A DNA stretch of 62,785 nucleotides from an uncultured Pelagibacteraceae bacterium (GCA_902516395.1 CABXYN010000004.1:1-62785); one strand, 5' to 3'. Shown: positions 11,440-21,277, counted from the stretch's first letter. Notes: generated by a model from the sequence alone, not told the origin. Made by a program: numbers and translations.

Positions 11440-12177
11440 ATGACACAAAAATCATCCTTTTTTATAGCAGGACGACATGCAGTGGTTGGAGCATTAAAGA
11501 ACCCTGAAAGAAGAGTTTTAAAAATTTTCTTAACAGAAGAAAGTAAAAAAAATATTCATAAACAAAACCCTAATAAAAACTTGTTAAAAGATGTGAAAGT
11601 CTTTTTTAAAACTAAAAAAGAATTAGATAAATACTGCAGAAGCGAAGATATTTTACACCAAGGTTATGTTGCTGAAGTAGAACATTTGGAAACTCCTGAA
11701 CTTAAAATGTTCATTAAAGAAAAAAACAATTTAACATTTGTTTGTCTGGATGAAGTTACAGATCCAAGAAATATTGGTTCTTTAATTAGGAGTGCAGCAT
11801 CATTTAATATTGATGGACTTATAGTAAAAGAAAGACATTTTCCAAGTGAAAGTAAATTATTATATAAATCCGCAAGTGGATGTATTGAACACTTAAATAT
11901 TTTTCAAGTATCAAATATAAATACTACTTTAAAATATTTAAGAGATGAAAATTTTTGGGTTTATGGATTTTCAGCAAATAGTGATAAAAATTTTACAGAT
12001 GTTAAGTGGGTTGGAAATAATATTTTATTATTTGGATCTGAAGGGCATGGTCTTAATAAACATACGGAAAAATATACAGATTTTTCAGTGAAAATTAGTA
12101 TAAACAAAAATATTGAGAGTTTAAATATTTCAAACAGCGCGGCAATAGTTTTTCATCATATAAATCAACAAAAATAA
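11440..12177 (+). CDS. rlmB: TrmH/SpoU-family RNA 2'-O-methyltransferase, RlmB-like
   Basis: A 245-residue SPOUT methyltransferase that probably methylates a 23S rRNA guanosine 2'-OH with SAM. The N-terminal substrate-binding domain opens AGRHAVVGALKNP. The three SpoU motifs follow: DEVTDPRNIGSLIRSA, LLFGSEGHGL and SLNISNSAAIVFH, which form the SAM-binding trefoil knot. It is divergent from the tRNA-tuf operon and precedes tRNA-Thr. The exact target (G2251 in RlmB) is inferred from family resemblance. Confidence 0.9.
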   Translation: MTQKSSFFIAGRHAVVGALKNPERRVLKIFLTEESKKNIHKQNPNKNLLKDVKVFFKTKKELDKYCRSEDILHQGYVAEVEHLETPELKMFIKEKNNLTFVCLDEVTDPRNIGSLIRSAASFNIDGLIVKERHFPSESKLLYKSASGCIEHLNIFQVSNINTTLKYLRDENFWVYGFSANSDKNFTDVKWVGNNILLFGSEGHGLNKHTEKYTDFSVKISINKNIESLNISNSAAIVFHHINQQK

Positions 12178-12218
12178 TTTCTTGATAATATAATAAATGC
12201 TATTAAAAAACTCCTCAT

Positions 12219-12294
12219 GCCCTTGTAGCTCAGCTGGTAGAGCAATTGATTTGTAATCAATAGGTCCGCGGTTCGAATCCGTGCGGGGGCACCA
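12219..12294 (+). tRNA. tRNA-Thr (TGT)
   Basis: Plus-strand cloverleaf with acceptor GCCCTTG/CGGGGGC and D-loop AGCTCAGCTGGTAGAGC. The anticodon loop TTTGTAA lies between ATTGA and TCAAT (anticodon TGT). The T-arm is GGTTCGAATCC and a 3' ACCA is encoded. Confidence 0.97.
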
Positions 12295-12317
12295 TTACTC
12301 AATAAAATTAATATTTA

Positions 12318-13742
12318 TTATTTTTTGAGAATAAAATTGATTGAAGGTTCGTTTTCACCAACAAAAACTAAGTAATTTTTTTTAGGAATATATATTAAAT
12401 CTCTGACTCTAGTTCCAACATCAATTTCAAATTTTTTTTTAATCTTTTCACCTTTGGTTAAATTTAACAAATTATAGTCTTTATCAAATATTAAAGGTAC
12501 TAATTTGGAACCTTTTAAAAATGACAATATATAAATTTTGAATTTATTATATTCTTCGCTGAAAAATGAATCATCTATGATTGTAAGATTTGAAATTCCT
12601 AAATATTTTTGTTTAAAATACATGATTGGCTCTATAAAATTTCCCTCAGAATGAGTTTTTAAAAAAGATACACCAGCATCCTTTGATTCACCATATGATG
12701 CTAATGGCCATCCATAATTTTTCTTAACATTAGTTTTTAAATCAATTAAATTTACTTCATCTCCTCCAGTTGGGCCATGCTCGGTTGATAAAATAACATT
12801 CATATCTTTATCAAAATATAACCCTTGAGGATTTCGATGCCCTTTTGATATTATCGTATATTCTTTTGGATTATTAATGTTTATTTTAATTAACTTCCCA
12901 TATATAGAATTATCAGACTGAGCAATTTGTTCTTTATTTAACCAATCACCAGAAGTAAGAACTAATTCATCATTTGATATTTTTATTAATCTACCTCCAG
13001 CAGCATGAGGATTATACCCGTTGGTGCATTCAATATTATCAAAAAATAACTCAAAATTAAAACCTCCATCGCCCAAACTTGAGTCACCTAGACTTGATTT
13101 ATAAATTTTAATAGTTTTACATTTATCGTTTTGCTTTAAGTCGATTTCTGCCATGGAAATAAATAAATATTTATCATCCACTAAAATATCCTTTATTCCA
13201 TATCTATTAGAGTCCATCAGCGACTCGGGATTGGCTATTTCTTTTAAATTGTTGTCTATTCTGAACCAGTTTGGTGTTTTTTTTAAATTTTTAAAACTAT
13301 TTTTATCAAATATATTATTTTTTGGTAAAGTTAGTCCTAGCGTTTCACCATAACCACTAACTAATATGATCCTATCTCTATCTATATTAAAAATATCCTT
13401 CTCATTAACATAGTCAATAAAAGCAACAGGTTTTGTTTTATTGTTATAATAATCTATAAAAGGTAAGTAATATTGATATAAATCATATTGATTATTCAAA
13501 ATTTTAACTTCTTCTTTACTTATTTGATCGAACGACTTTTCATTTAGCAATGAAATATTTTTTCTTTTAAAAATATTTTCTTTATAGATTTCTATTTTTG
13601 GTTTTTCTGGAATTTGGTTAATTATATTATTGATTATATTTGGTTTTACCTCGCCAGCTTTATTATTATCTGTTTTTGAAAATGTAAGATAATATAAAAA
13701 AAAAATACTTAAGATGATTAATATATTATAAATTTTTTGCAT
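12318..13742 (-). CDS. PQQ-type sugar dehydrogenase-like beta-propeller protein (GSDH family), membrane-anchored or exported
   Basis: The 474-residue protein has an N-terminal hydrophobic segment (IYNILIILSIFFLYYLTFS) that could be a signal or anchor. The second half carries the glucose/sorbosone dehydrogenase family core: GHRNPQGLYFD, STEHGPTGGDEVNLI and KNYGWPLASYGE, the last being the conserved H/GP/GDE region near the quinone site. It probably oxidises a sugar or related aldose in the periplasm. Substrate and cofactor are not determined from sequence. It is separated by 56 bases from dmdA on the same strand. Confidence 0.75.
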   Translation of the reverse strand: MQKIYNILIILSIFFLYYLTFSKTDNNKAGEVKPNIINNIINQIPEKPKIEIYKENIFKRKNISLLNEKSFDQISKEEVKILNNQYDLYQYYLPFIDYYNNKTKPVAFIDYVNEKDIFNIDRDRIILVSGYGETLGLTLPKNNIFDKNSFKNLKKTPNWFRIDNNLKEIANPESLMDSNRYGIKDILVDDKYLFISMAEIDLKQNDKCKTIKIYKSSLGDSSLGDGGFNFELFFDNIECTNGYNPHAAGGRLIKISNDELVLTSGDWLNKEQIAQSDNSIYGKLIKININNPKEYTIISKGHRNPQGLYFDKDMNVILSTEHGPTGGDEVNLIDLKTNVKKNYGWPLASYGESKDAGVSFLKTHSEGNFIEPIMYFKQKYLGISNLTIIDDSFFSEEYNKFKIYILSFLKGSKLVPLIFDKDYNLLNLTKGEKIKKKFEIDVGTRVRDLIYIPKKNYLVFVGENEPSINFILKK

Positions 13743-13798
13743 AATAGTATATTTAATTTTAAAGTATATCCCATCTTAGTGTTATTTTACCAAATTTT

Positions 13799-14944
13799 TT
13801 ATAAAGATTCTGAGGTAATTTTTTTCTTGGGATCAAAAAAGGGCTTGTTAATAACTTCACATTTAAAAATTTTCCCATCGATCAAAACGTCCAATTCATA
13901 ACCTATTTTAGCATAATCAATATCTACAATAGCTAATGCAATATTTTTTTTTAAACGTGGTGAATAAACAGCTGATGTAACCTTGCCTATTAGCACATTA
14001 TTAACCGTCAAAGACCAAAATATTGTATTTGGTCCACTTAACTTTTCACATTTTATTTCTAACCCAACTTGTAATCTTTTTATACCATCTTCTTTAATTT
14101 TTTTTAGTGCCTTCTTGCCGATAAAATTAACATCACCATCCAAATTAACTAGTCTATCTAAACCTAATTCAAATGGATTTGTTTGTATATCAGCATCAGC
14201 ATGGTAAGAAAGCATACCACCTTCTATTCTTCTAATAGAAGAAGTGTGGCCTGGTTTAAGACCAAATTCCTCTCCTGCTTGCATAATTTTTTCATAAAGC
14301 TCATTGCCTTTTGATCCATCTCTTAAAAATAATTCATATCCAAATTCGCTTGACCAACCTGTTCGGGAAACTACTAATGGAATTCCATCTAGATCTAATT
14401 CTTTAAACCAATAATATTTGATATCTTTAATAGTCTCTCCAAATAATTTTATCATTATGTCTGCAGATTTTGGTCCTTGTAATTGTAGTGGGGAAACATC
14501 TGGTTCTGTTATTTTCACATCTAGTCCTGAATTAATAGCTACTCCTTGAGCCCATAACAAAATATCACTGTCGGCTAAAGACAACCAAAAATGATTTTCT
14601 TTCAATCGTAAAAGAACAGGGTCATTTAGTATTCCTCCTTCCGCGTTTGTAATTAAAACATATTTACATTGACCAACAGATAACTTTGAAAGATCTCTTG
14701 GTGTTAATAATTGAATAAATTTAAAGGCATCTGGTCCAGTTATTTCGACTTGTCTTTCAACTGCAACATCACAAAGTATAGCTGTTTCAATTAGGTTCCA
14801 AAAGTTCTTTTCTGGGTCGCCAAAATCGCGCGGAATATACATATGATTATAGACAGAAAAACCTGTTGCTCCCCATTTTACTGTTGAATCAAAATATGGT
14901 GATTTTCTAATTTGGGTTCCAAACCCAAAATTTTTATTACTCAT
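13799..14944 (-). CDS. dmdA: Dimethylsulfoniopropionate demethylase (GcvT family)
   Basis: A 381-residue GcvT-fold protein. DmdA moves a methyl group from DMSP to tetrahydrofolate, giving methylmercaptopropionate, a major route for marine reduced sulfur in SAR11. Features include the N-terminal GFGTQIRKSPYFDSTVKWGA, VERQVEITGPDAF and LLTPRDLSKLSVGQCKYVLI (folate-binding half), SRTGWSSEFGYELFL, and the C-terminal barrel with SAVYSPRLKKNIALA. The start beginning MSNKNFGFGT and the length fit DmdA better than glycine-cleavage T protein, which would sit beside gcvH/gcvP. It ends overlapping the nadK start region (TAATG) and is followed by a sugar-dehydrogenase-like gene. Confidence 0.82.
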   Translation of the reverse strand: MSNKNFGFGTQIRKSPYFDSTVKWGATGFSVYNHMYIPRDFGDPEKNFWNLIETAILCDVAVERQVEITGPDAFKFIQLLTPRDLSKLSVGQCKYVLITNAEGGILNDPVLLRLKENHFWLSLADSDILLWAQGVAINSGLDVKITEPDVSPLQLQGPKSADIMIKLFGETIKDIKYYWFKELDLDGIPLVVSRTGWSSEFGYELFLRDGSKGNELYEKIMQAGEEFGLKPGHTSSIRRIEGGMLSYHADADIQTNPFELGLDRLVNLDGDVNFIGKKALKKIKEDGIKRLQVGLEIKCEKLSGPNTIFWSLTVNNVLIGKVTSAVYSPRLKKNIALAIVDIDYAKIGYELDVLIDGKIFKCEVINKPFFDPKKKITSESL

Positions 14945-15714
14945 TAATTAGTTTCTTTTCTAATTTGTTCTATTTTAATTTTTTTTTGAAGACTTCTGTT
15001 TGAGTCATAAAGAAGATTAAACTTAATTTTTTTATTTATTTTAATTGAGATAGTTTTTGCGTTTCTTACCTCATAGTTATCAGCTACTGCACTAATTGGT
15101 CTTTTTTGTATATTTAGATTTTTGATTACAATTTTTGATTTATCACTAACTACCCTTCCCTTCCATCTTCGTGGTCTAAAAGCACTAATTGGTCTAATTG
15201 ACAACTTCTTTGAATCTAAATTTAGTATAGGACCATAAACCGACATATTATATGCAGTGCTGCCTGCTGGTGTTGAAATTAATATTCCGTCAGAAACTAA
15301 TTTTTTTATAATTTTCTGAGATCCACTAGAGATTTTTAATGATGCTGTTTGCCTACTTTGTCTTAAAATTGAAACTTCATTAATAGCAATAGATTTTTTA
15401 CTTTTATTAAATTTATTTTTAACGGTCATCTCTAGAGGTGAAATTGTAACTTGCTTTGCTTTAGATAAATTTTTTATTGTATTTTTAGATGAAAATTTAT
15501 TCATCAAAAAACCATAACTCCCTGCATTTATTCCATAGAAAGGTTTTTTATACCTATTATATTTTTTAAGTGCTGAGAGCATGAAACCATCACCTCCAAC
15601 AACAATTATTAAATTACATTTACCTAATGATATATTTTTGATTTTATGGTCTAGAAAATTTTTGATTTTTTTTGATGTATTTGTATGATCAAAAAGAATA
15701 TGAGGCTTTATCAT
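14944..15714 (-). CDS. nadK: NAD kinase
   Basis: The 256-residue ATP-NAD kinase makes NADP. The hallmark GGDG motif is in IIVVGGDGFML, the second conserved region GINAGSYGFLMN follows, and the nucleotide-binding STPAGSTAYNMSVYGPIL motif is intact. Length is typical of short alphaproteobacterial NadK. It shares a TAATG overlap with dmdA downstream and starts four bases from tRNA-Leu. Confidence 0.95.
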   Translation of the reverse strand: MIKPHILFDHTNTSKKIKNFLDHKIKNISLGKCNLIIVVGGDGFMLSALKKYNRYKKPFYGINAGSYGFLMNKFSSKNTIKNLSKAKQVTISPLEMTVKNKFNKSKKSIAINEVSILRQSRQTASLKISSGSQKIIKKLVSDGILISTPAGSTAYNMSVYGPILNLDSKKLSIRPISAFRPRRWKGRVVSDKSKIVIKNLNIQKRPISAVADNYEVRNAKTISIKINKKIKFNLLYDSNRSLQKKIKIEQIRKETN

Positions 15715-15718
15715 TTAG

Positions 15719-15804
15719 TGGTGCCCTCGGCCAGACTCGAACTGGCACTCCATAAATGGCAAGGATTTTAAGTCCTTTGTGTCTACCAATTTCACCACGA
15801 GGGC
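15719..15804 (-). tRNA. tRNA-Leu (TAA)
   Basis: Class II minus-strand tRNA with acceptor GCCCTCG/CGAGGGC. The anticodon loop CTTAAAA lies between AAGGA and TCCTT (anticodon TAA). A long variable arm precedes T-arm CCAGTTCGAGTCTGG, and the 3' ACCA is encoded. It begins immediately upstream of nadK. Confidence 0.96.
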
Positions 15805-15943
15805 ATTAGTTATTTTCATGAGTATTTATGCTAATATTTATAATTGAACAAGTTTAATAAGTAAATTTTTTTTATTTTATCTCTCTAACGTCTAGTCTAC
15901 GTCTAGTTGTCCTATAAAATCCTATTTTAATTTTAGCTAATTA

Positions 15944-18427
15944 TTATTTAACATTGGCTTGTAAATAATTTAAAATGGAATCTGTTCCACCTAAAACGCT
16001 CTCAAACAATTCAAGAGCCTCAAAGTCGTCTGTTTCTTTAAAGTAATCATAGTGACACTGTTGGTTTTTTGCAATTTTCTCATTTTTAGTCATACTTATG
16101 AAGCTCATCCAGCCCCATTGATTTAACAATCTAGTACCACATTTACTTTGAATATTTTCGCTATGTCTAAAAAGAGGTATAATGGCATCTTCTCCTGGTT
16201 CTTCACCAATATTAATTACTAAAATTTGGTCATCAGTATCAAGTTTTTTCTTATAAACCAAAGCTTCTTCAAGTTTAACTTTCTTATCAACTTCATATAT
16301 TAAATTTCCTTTAATAATTGATTTGTATAATTGATCTTCTTTTTGCCTTTTTGGCTTAATTGGATTTGTATTGGATGCGAAGTTTACATTGTTTGACTTA
16401 AGTTTAAATGTTCCATTTTCATAATTAAATATTGTAAAAATTTCTTTCATTGGTTCTGCAATTTCTTCGGTTATTTTAGCTTTAGCTATTTTTTTTATAT
16501 CATATGGTAAAGTTCTTAAATTTTCATTATCTTTTAAATATTTTAATATAGAGTTTGACCCAGCCAAGATTGCCTCAAATAATTCTACAGACTCGATATC
16601 ATCTGTTTCAGAAAAGTAATTATAAATACATTGTTGGTTTTCAGCAATTTCTACATTATTAGTCTCACTTATAAAATTCATCCAACTACTTTCGTTAAAT
16701 TTCGTACCACATTTATTTATAATATTTTCACGGTGTCTAAACAAAGGCATAAGTGCATCTTCATCTGCCTTCCTTCCTATATAAACAGCTAAAATTTGAT
16801 CCGTCATTTCATCTGTTAATTTATCCTGGTAAACCAATGCTCCACCAAATTTAATATTTTCATCATCTTCAGATATCAAATTTCCATTAATAAATGCTTT
16901 ATACAATTCGTGATCTTTTTGTTTATTTGGCTTAATAGGATTTGTGTTTGATGCAAATTTTACATCATTTGATTTGAGCTTAAATGTTAAATTTTCATTA
17001 TTAAAAATTGTAAAATCTAAATAAGGATTGCTTAACCTTTTTTCGTAATCTTTTGGTTTTTCAGATAGTTTTTTTGTCCAAATATTGTCTCCTTCGGACA
17101 TTATGTTTGCATTAAATATTTCAAATGCTTGAACATAATAATACGCGCTCAACCATGGATATACTTTGATTTCATAAGGTGTAAATTTCCCTTTTAACCA
17201 TTCTGGATGTTTTTCAGCAACAAATCTAATTGACCAATTTATATAATCATCTTTATTGCGTTCCCAATTTTCTTTTAATGCTTCCTCATATAGTTTTTTT
17301 CCACCATACTCATATACTACATGCTCCTGATGAGTCTTAAATGGTTTAGTTCCACAAGAATTAGCGCCTATTCCTTTTTTTGCTATATGTTTTGAAATTG
17401 TTATATCATTATATTGTTTAAAAAGAACTTCATAAGCTTCTGATAAAGTTTTTCCATGCCTTGTTTTGTAATCTAATAGGTTAAAGTTTGCTAAATTTAA
17501 CAACTCAACATTCATTGAAAATAATTTACTCGTATCCCATGTATAACCTAATGCTTTACATCCTTTTGCTGACATAGGAACAAAATAACCTTTATTGTTT
17601 GTCATACTCAAGACGTAATCTAAATCCCATAAACCTTTGGCCCAAAGTTCTTTATCTTGCATTACAATTGCTAAAGCTAACTCAGCTGAAGCAAATCTAA
17701 GTCTAACACTTCCACAATTGTTAACTTTATGTTTTTTTCCACTCAATTTCATTGGATCATCAATTGGACAAAGTTTAGTTCTGCTGCGATTGTTGTCTCT
17801 ATCTAATCGATCAATCATAGCTTTATCTTTAAAATAATTTTGGATAGTTTTATGCTGACCTTCTGTAAAATTAAATTGATCATAATTAACTACATAAAAT
17901 GTTATAATTGGAGAAAGAACACCCCATAAATTATAATCTCTGGGATTAAAATTATCTTTACCAGATTTCTTGTAAACCCAATAATCTTTTTCAGATGTTG
18001 TAATGTTTAGTATTATTTCTTCAAACATTTTTATACCCCCATCAAAATTTATTAATGCATAATCCACTAAGGCATTTAAGCAGTGTTTAAATACCTCTTC
18101 TTCAATTGTGGGAGTTGTTGGTACTTTAAATTCACTAATAACATTTATACAAAGATCTTTAGCTAAAATTTTTCCATCTATCTCCTCTTTCCAAACAAAA
18201 GATGTATAGTGCCAATTATTCGACATAATGTTCACTCTGTAATCTTTAAATCTTTCATAATCTTTTATAATTCTATTTATCTTGGGGAGCGGAACCTTGA
18301 GAAGTTCACTTGATTTAACATGATCATCCATCATCTCTTTTGCTTCATCTGAATAAATTTGTTCAGCTAATATTGGATTTGTAAATGTAAAAATTGAAAA
18401 TAATAAAAATATAAAAAATTTTTTCAT
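15944..18427 (-). CDS. Large exported protein with duplicated C-terminal domain, function unknown
   Basis: The 827-residue protein has a clear signal peptide (MKKFFIFLLFSIFTFTNPILA, cleavage likely after LA). Residues 30-460 are rich in Trp/Tyr and helical, with weak resemblance in style to alginate-lyase-like alpha barrels. That is a guess. Residues about 475-655 and 665-825 are two copies of one domain: each has FKLKSN-V-FASNTNPIKP, a later ALVY segment, PLFRH-ENI--KCGT, W-W/MNFIS and Q-C-Y-YF-ETDD. The Cys residues recur in each copy and suggest disulfides. It lies eight bases downstream of a ComA-like gene on the same strand. Confidence 0.6.
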   Translation of the reverse strand: MKKFFIFLLFSIFTFTNPILAEQIYSDEAKEMMDDHVKSSELLKVPLPKINRIIKDYERFKDYRVNIMSNNWHYTSFVWKEEIDGKILAKDLCINVISEFKVPTTPTIEEEVFKHCLNALVDYALINFDGGIKMFEEIILNITTSEKDYWVYKKSGKDNFNPRDYNLWGVLSPIITFYVVNYDQFNFTEGQHKTIQNYFKDKAMIDRLDRDNNRSRTKLCPIDDPMKLSGKKHKVNNCGSVRLRFASAELALAIVMQDKELWAKGLWDLDYVLSMTNNKGYFVPMSAKGCKALGYTWDTSKLFSMNVELLNLANFNLLDYKTRHGKTLSEAYEVLFKQYNDITISKHIAKKGIGANSCGTKPFKTHQEHVVYEYGGKKLYEEALKENWERNKDDYINWSIRFVAEKHPEWLKGKFTPYEIKVYPWLSAYYYVQAFEIFNANIMSEGDNIWTKKLSEKPKDYEKRLSNPYLDFTIFNNENLTFKLKSNDVKFASNTNPIKPNKQKDHELYKAFINGNLISEDDENIKFGGALVYQDKLTDEMTDQILAVYIGRKADEDALMPLFRHRENIINKCGTKFNESSWMNFISETNNVEIAENQQCIYNYFSETDDIESVELFEAILAGSNSILKYLKDNENLRTLPYDIKKIAKAKITEEIAEPMKEIFTIFNYENGTFKLKSNNVNFASNTNPIKPKRQKEDQLYKSIIKGNLIYEVDKKVKLEEALVYKKKLDTDDQILVINIGEEPGEDAIIPLFRHSENIQSKCGTRLLNQWGWMSFISMTKNEKIAKNQQCHYDYFKETDDFEALELFESVLGGTDSILNYLQANVK

Positions 18428-18434
18428 GGGTAAC

Positions 18435-19229
18435 TTAATATTTTACAACTTTACCCCATAGAGATTGTGATGGTCCATACCCCAGTCGTGCATCTTCCAT
18501 TTTGAGAACCCTACTATGATCAACCATCATGTTTATACCTGGTCCATAAATTTCTATATATTTAGATAATACGTCCTGATCATCAGCTTCAACCATAAAC
18601 TGATTCAAATCTAATGGACTTATAATTTTATCAATTACATTCCATCTATAATCTTTCTTATCAAGATTTTCTGTTAAACCCTCTGATTCTAGTAATATTT
18701 TCCAGGAACCAGCCTCAATAAATCTTTTAGATTGCATTTTAATTCGTTCTACAAAAATTTCTTCCTCGATAACCTTGGAATGTGCAAACGCAACACCCAC
18801 CTCATTAATAACTTTTATCCCTTTGCCTGTTGCATTTTCGATCAGTCTACACATCTCATCATCATCTAAAGAACGAGCTATTCTTGAAATTTCAATTATA
18901 TCAATACCAAGATTAACAACAGTATCTAGATAATCATCTACCACTTCTTTCCCACCAGACAATGCAACGTCCATAATTGGGTTTCCTAATGCAACTTGAA
19001 CACTATGTTTTTTGCAAGTTTCAATAAATCTTAAAAGAGATTTTTTGCTCATCATTGCACCTTGTTTCCCAGAAATCTTAAAGATATCTACAAGGTTTGC
19101 ATATGCCTCTAGGTAATCATCAATACAATTTCCCACCATCACAGGTGCTCTTACATAATTTATACCCGTCTCACGAGGTTTTTCCTTTCTTTTTATGAAA
19201 GGTAATTTAGGAAATGTTACATCAGTCAT
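18435..19229 (-). CDS. ComA-like (phosphosulfolactate synthase family) TIM-barrel protein, copy 1
   Basis: The 264-residue protein is recognised by the ComA-family pattern: YANLVDIFKISGKQGAMMS near the N-terminus, GIDIIEISRIARSLDDDEMC, then GIKVINEVG and SWKILLESEGL, with a C-terminal GPGINMMVDHSRVLKMEDARLG. ComA joins sulfite to phosphoenolpyruvate to make phosphosulfolactate in coenzyme M synthesis. SAR11 does not make coenzyme M, so the true reaction is unknown. It follows the TctA gene by 16 bases, suggesting a shared transcript and a role with the imported substrate. Confidence 0.6.
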   Translation of the reverse strand: MTDVTFPKLPFIKRKEKPRETGINYVRAPVMVGNCIDDYLEAYANLVDIFKISGKQGAMMSKKSLLRFIETCKKHSVQVALGNPIMDVALSGGKEVVDDYLDTVVNLGIDIIEISRIARSLDDDEMCRLIENATGKGIKVINEVGVAFAHSKVIEEEIFVERIKMQSKRFIEAGSWKILLESEGLTENLDKKDYRWNVIDKIISPLDLNQFMVEADDQDVLSKYIEIYGPGINMMVDHSRVLKMEDARLGYGPSQSLWGKVVKY

Positions 19230-19245
19230 TATAAATTCTATTTAT

Positions 19246-21231
19246 TTAATTCATTTGCCCGCCGAGCCACCAAGGTAAATCAATTAATAATCCTATCAGT
19301 CCATTTGGAAACTGTAAAGTTAGCAGGGATGACAACGACCAGAGTATTAACATCAATACAGCAGAAATACAAATTGATGAGACATAAGCTTTCCTATTAT
19401 GAAATAATATAAATATATTAATAAAAAGTGCTGCAGCAATTGGAAAACCAAATATAAAATTCATTAATAGGAAACCAATAAAACTTAAATAATAAAAAAG
19501 CTGGTTATTAAAGTTACCACTAATTTCAAAAATATTTGAACGAGCAAACTTCATCAAAGTATTATTTAAAAATGGTAAATTTTTTAAGTCTGCGATTTTG
19601 ATAATAAGTATAAAAAATAAGAGTGATAAAGCTATTACACTTAGACTTATTGGAAACAAGTTAGCACGATAATCTAAACTACTAGTAAACCAAATCATTG
19701 ATAAAGGTAGACATAGCAATATGACTATATAATATATTTGGGTAAGCTTACCTTTAATTAGATCAGATCTATAATTGTTATCAAACTTTTGCTTTGTCAA
19801 AAGAACGATAGTAGCAAGACATAAAATTATAAGAATTATTGAAACTGGACGTGATAAAAAACTTAAACCATATACTGCTTGAGTTTGATAACTTAGAAGT
19901 TCAACTTTGCTTGATAAAAAGAACCCTATTAAAAGTGCTGGTCTAGACCAACCAAAGTTTTTAAATGTAATACCAAGTATACCAAATGATAACAATCCAA
20001 TAAAATCATACCAGTCCCTATTAATATTAAATGTTGCAAAAAATATTAAACAAACCATCACAGGTGCAAGTATGTAATATGGAACTAAAGTGAATTTCGA
20101 AATTTGAGATGAAAAGCCCATACAAATCCCAGCACCTAAAATATTTGCAATAGCTAATGACCAAATCATTAGATAGGTAAGATCTAAGTTTGTCGTTACC
20201 ATATCTAAACCAGGTTCAATTCCAATTAGAACAAAACCTCCAAGTAATAAAACCTTATTACCAGAACCAGGTATTCCAAAAATTAATGTTGGAATTAATG
20301 CTCCACCCTCTTTTGCATTATTTGCAGACTCAGGTGCTATAACTCCTCTGATATCTCCTTTACCAAATTGAGAAGTATCTTTTGTAGTTTGTTTTAAGTG
20401 ACTATACGCAATCCAATCAACTACTGTTCCTCCTAAACCTGGTAAAGCTCCAACTAGGCAACCAAGAGTAGAACATCTTAAAACTAAAAACCAATTTTTT
20501 ACTACATCTTTTAAACCTGTGAACCACCCTTTTTTTGTATTCAGTGATTTTGCAATTGAGCCTTTGGCATCAAGTAAGCCAACTATTTCTGGAATTGCAA
20601 ACAATCCTAGTCCAACAACAACAAGAGGAACACCTTCTAAAAGATACAATGTATTAAATGTGTATCTTGGATCTCCTGTAATTGGGGCTGTTCCAATTGA
20701 ACCAATAATTAAACCTAAAAAACAAGAAGCAATACCTTTAAATAAATTATCACCTGTAAGAGCTCCAACCATTAATAAAGCAAGCACAACTAATAGGAAC
20801 TGTTCCCCAAATCCAAAAGCCATAATTATTGGAATGGCGTAATAAATAGATATTGATAATATAAATGCCCCAAAGATACCCCCAAGCAATGAAGCACTAA
20901 AGGCAGCGCTCAAAGCTCTTGCTGCCATACCTTTTTTAGAAAGTGGAAAACCATCCATCACTGTTGCTTGAGATCCAGCAGTACCAGGTACTCCCATAAG
21001 CACGGCAGGAAAAGTATCTGAAGTTGTCGTAGGCGCAAGAACTCCAATCATCATTGCAAGAGCGTGTGATGGTTCCATTGTAAAAACAAAAGGTAAAACA
21101 AGTGCTAAACCTGATGTTCCACCCATCCCTGGGAGTATACCAACAATTAAACCAAGTAATGTACCTGCAAATAGAAATGCTAAATGAGTAGGCTCAAAAA
21201 GTTGAAAAAGTGCAGCTAATAATTGTTCCAT
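19246..21231 (-). CDS. Tripartite tricarboxylate transporter permease, TctA with C-terminal TctB-like extension
   Basis: The 661-residue integral membrane protein has many hydrophobic segments. The TctA signature is clear: GLIVGILPGMGGTSGLALVLP, then GVPGTAGSQATVMDGFPL and a second half repeat CLVGALPGLGGTVVDW with FGIPGSGNKVLLLGG. TctA is usually about 500 residues. The extra C-terminal region (about 495-661) has several more transmembrane stretches and could be a fused TctB small permease. Together with the binding protein upstream it should form a sodium- or proton-driven importer for a carboxylate or similar anion. Confidence 0.88.
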   Translation of the reverse strand: MEQLLAALFQLFEPTHLAFLFAGTLLGLIVGILPGMGGTSGLALVLPFVFTMEPSHALAMMIGVLAPTTTSDTFPAVLMGVPGTAGSQATVMDGFPLSKKGMAARALSAAFSASLLGGIFGAFILSISIYYAIPIIMAFGFGEQFLLVVLALLMVGALTGDNLFKGIASCFLGLIIGSIGTAPITGDPRYTFNTLYLLEGVPLVVVGLGLFAIPEIVGLLDAKGSIAKSLNTKKGWFTGLKDVVKNWFLVLRCSTLGCLVGALPGLGGTVVDWIAYSHLKQTTKDTSQFGKGDIRGVIAPESANNAKEGGALIPTLIFGIPGSGNKVLLLGGFVLIGIEPGLDMVTTNLDLTYLMIWSLAIANILGAGICMGFSSQISKFTLVPYYILAPVMVCLIFFATFNINRDWYDFIGLLSFGILGITFKNFGWSRPALLIGFFLSSKVELLSYQTQAVYGLSFLSRPVSIILIILCLATIVLLTKQKFDNNYRSDLIKGKLTQIYYIVILLCLPLSMIWFTSSLDYRANLFPISLSVIALSLLFFILIIKIADLKNLPFLNNTLMKFARSNIFEISGNFNNQLFYYLSFIGFLLMNFIFGFPIAAALFINIFILFHNRKAYVSSICISAVLMLILWSLSSLLTLQFPNGLIGLLIDLPWWLGGQMN

Positions 21232-21238
21232 AAAAAAA

Positions 21239-21261
21239 GCTGCTAGCTAATAGCTAGCAGC
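21239..21261 (-). terminator. Terminator/attenuator hairpin between tctC and tctA genes
   Basis: A perfect 10-bp inverted repeat, GCTGCTAGCT and AGCTAGCAGC with a three-base loop, is followed on the minus strand by seven T just before the tctA ATG. It looks like an intrinsic terminator placed inside the operon. It would let the binding protein be made in excess over the permease and would stabilise the upstream mRNA. Confidence 0.75.
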
Positions 21262-21277
21262 ACTTTTTTTATTTGTT

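Noticed and set aside
13799..14944. Glycine cleavage T protein
   Set aside because: Neither gcvH nor gcvP is nearby and the N-terminal pattern and length fit DMSP demethylase better.
15888..15907. Two copies of ACGTCTAGT, 11 bases apart, near tRNA-Leu
   Set aside because: Too short for an attachment site, and no integrase or matching copy was seen elsewhere in the window.
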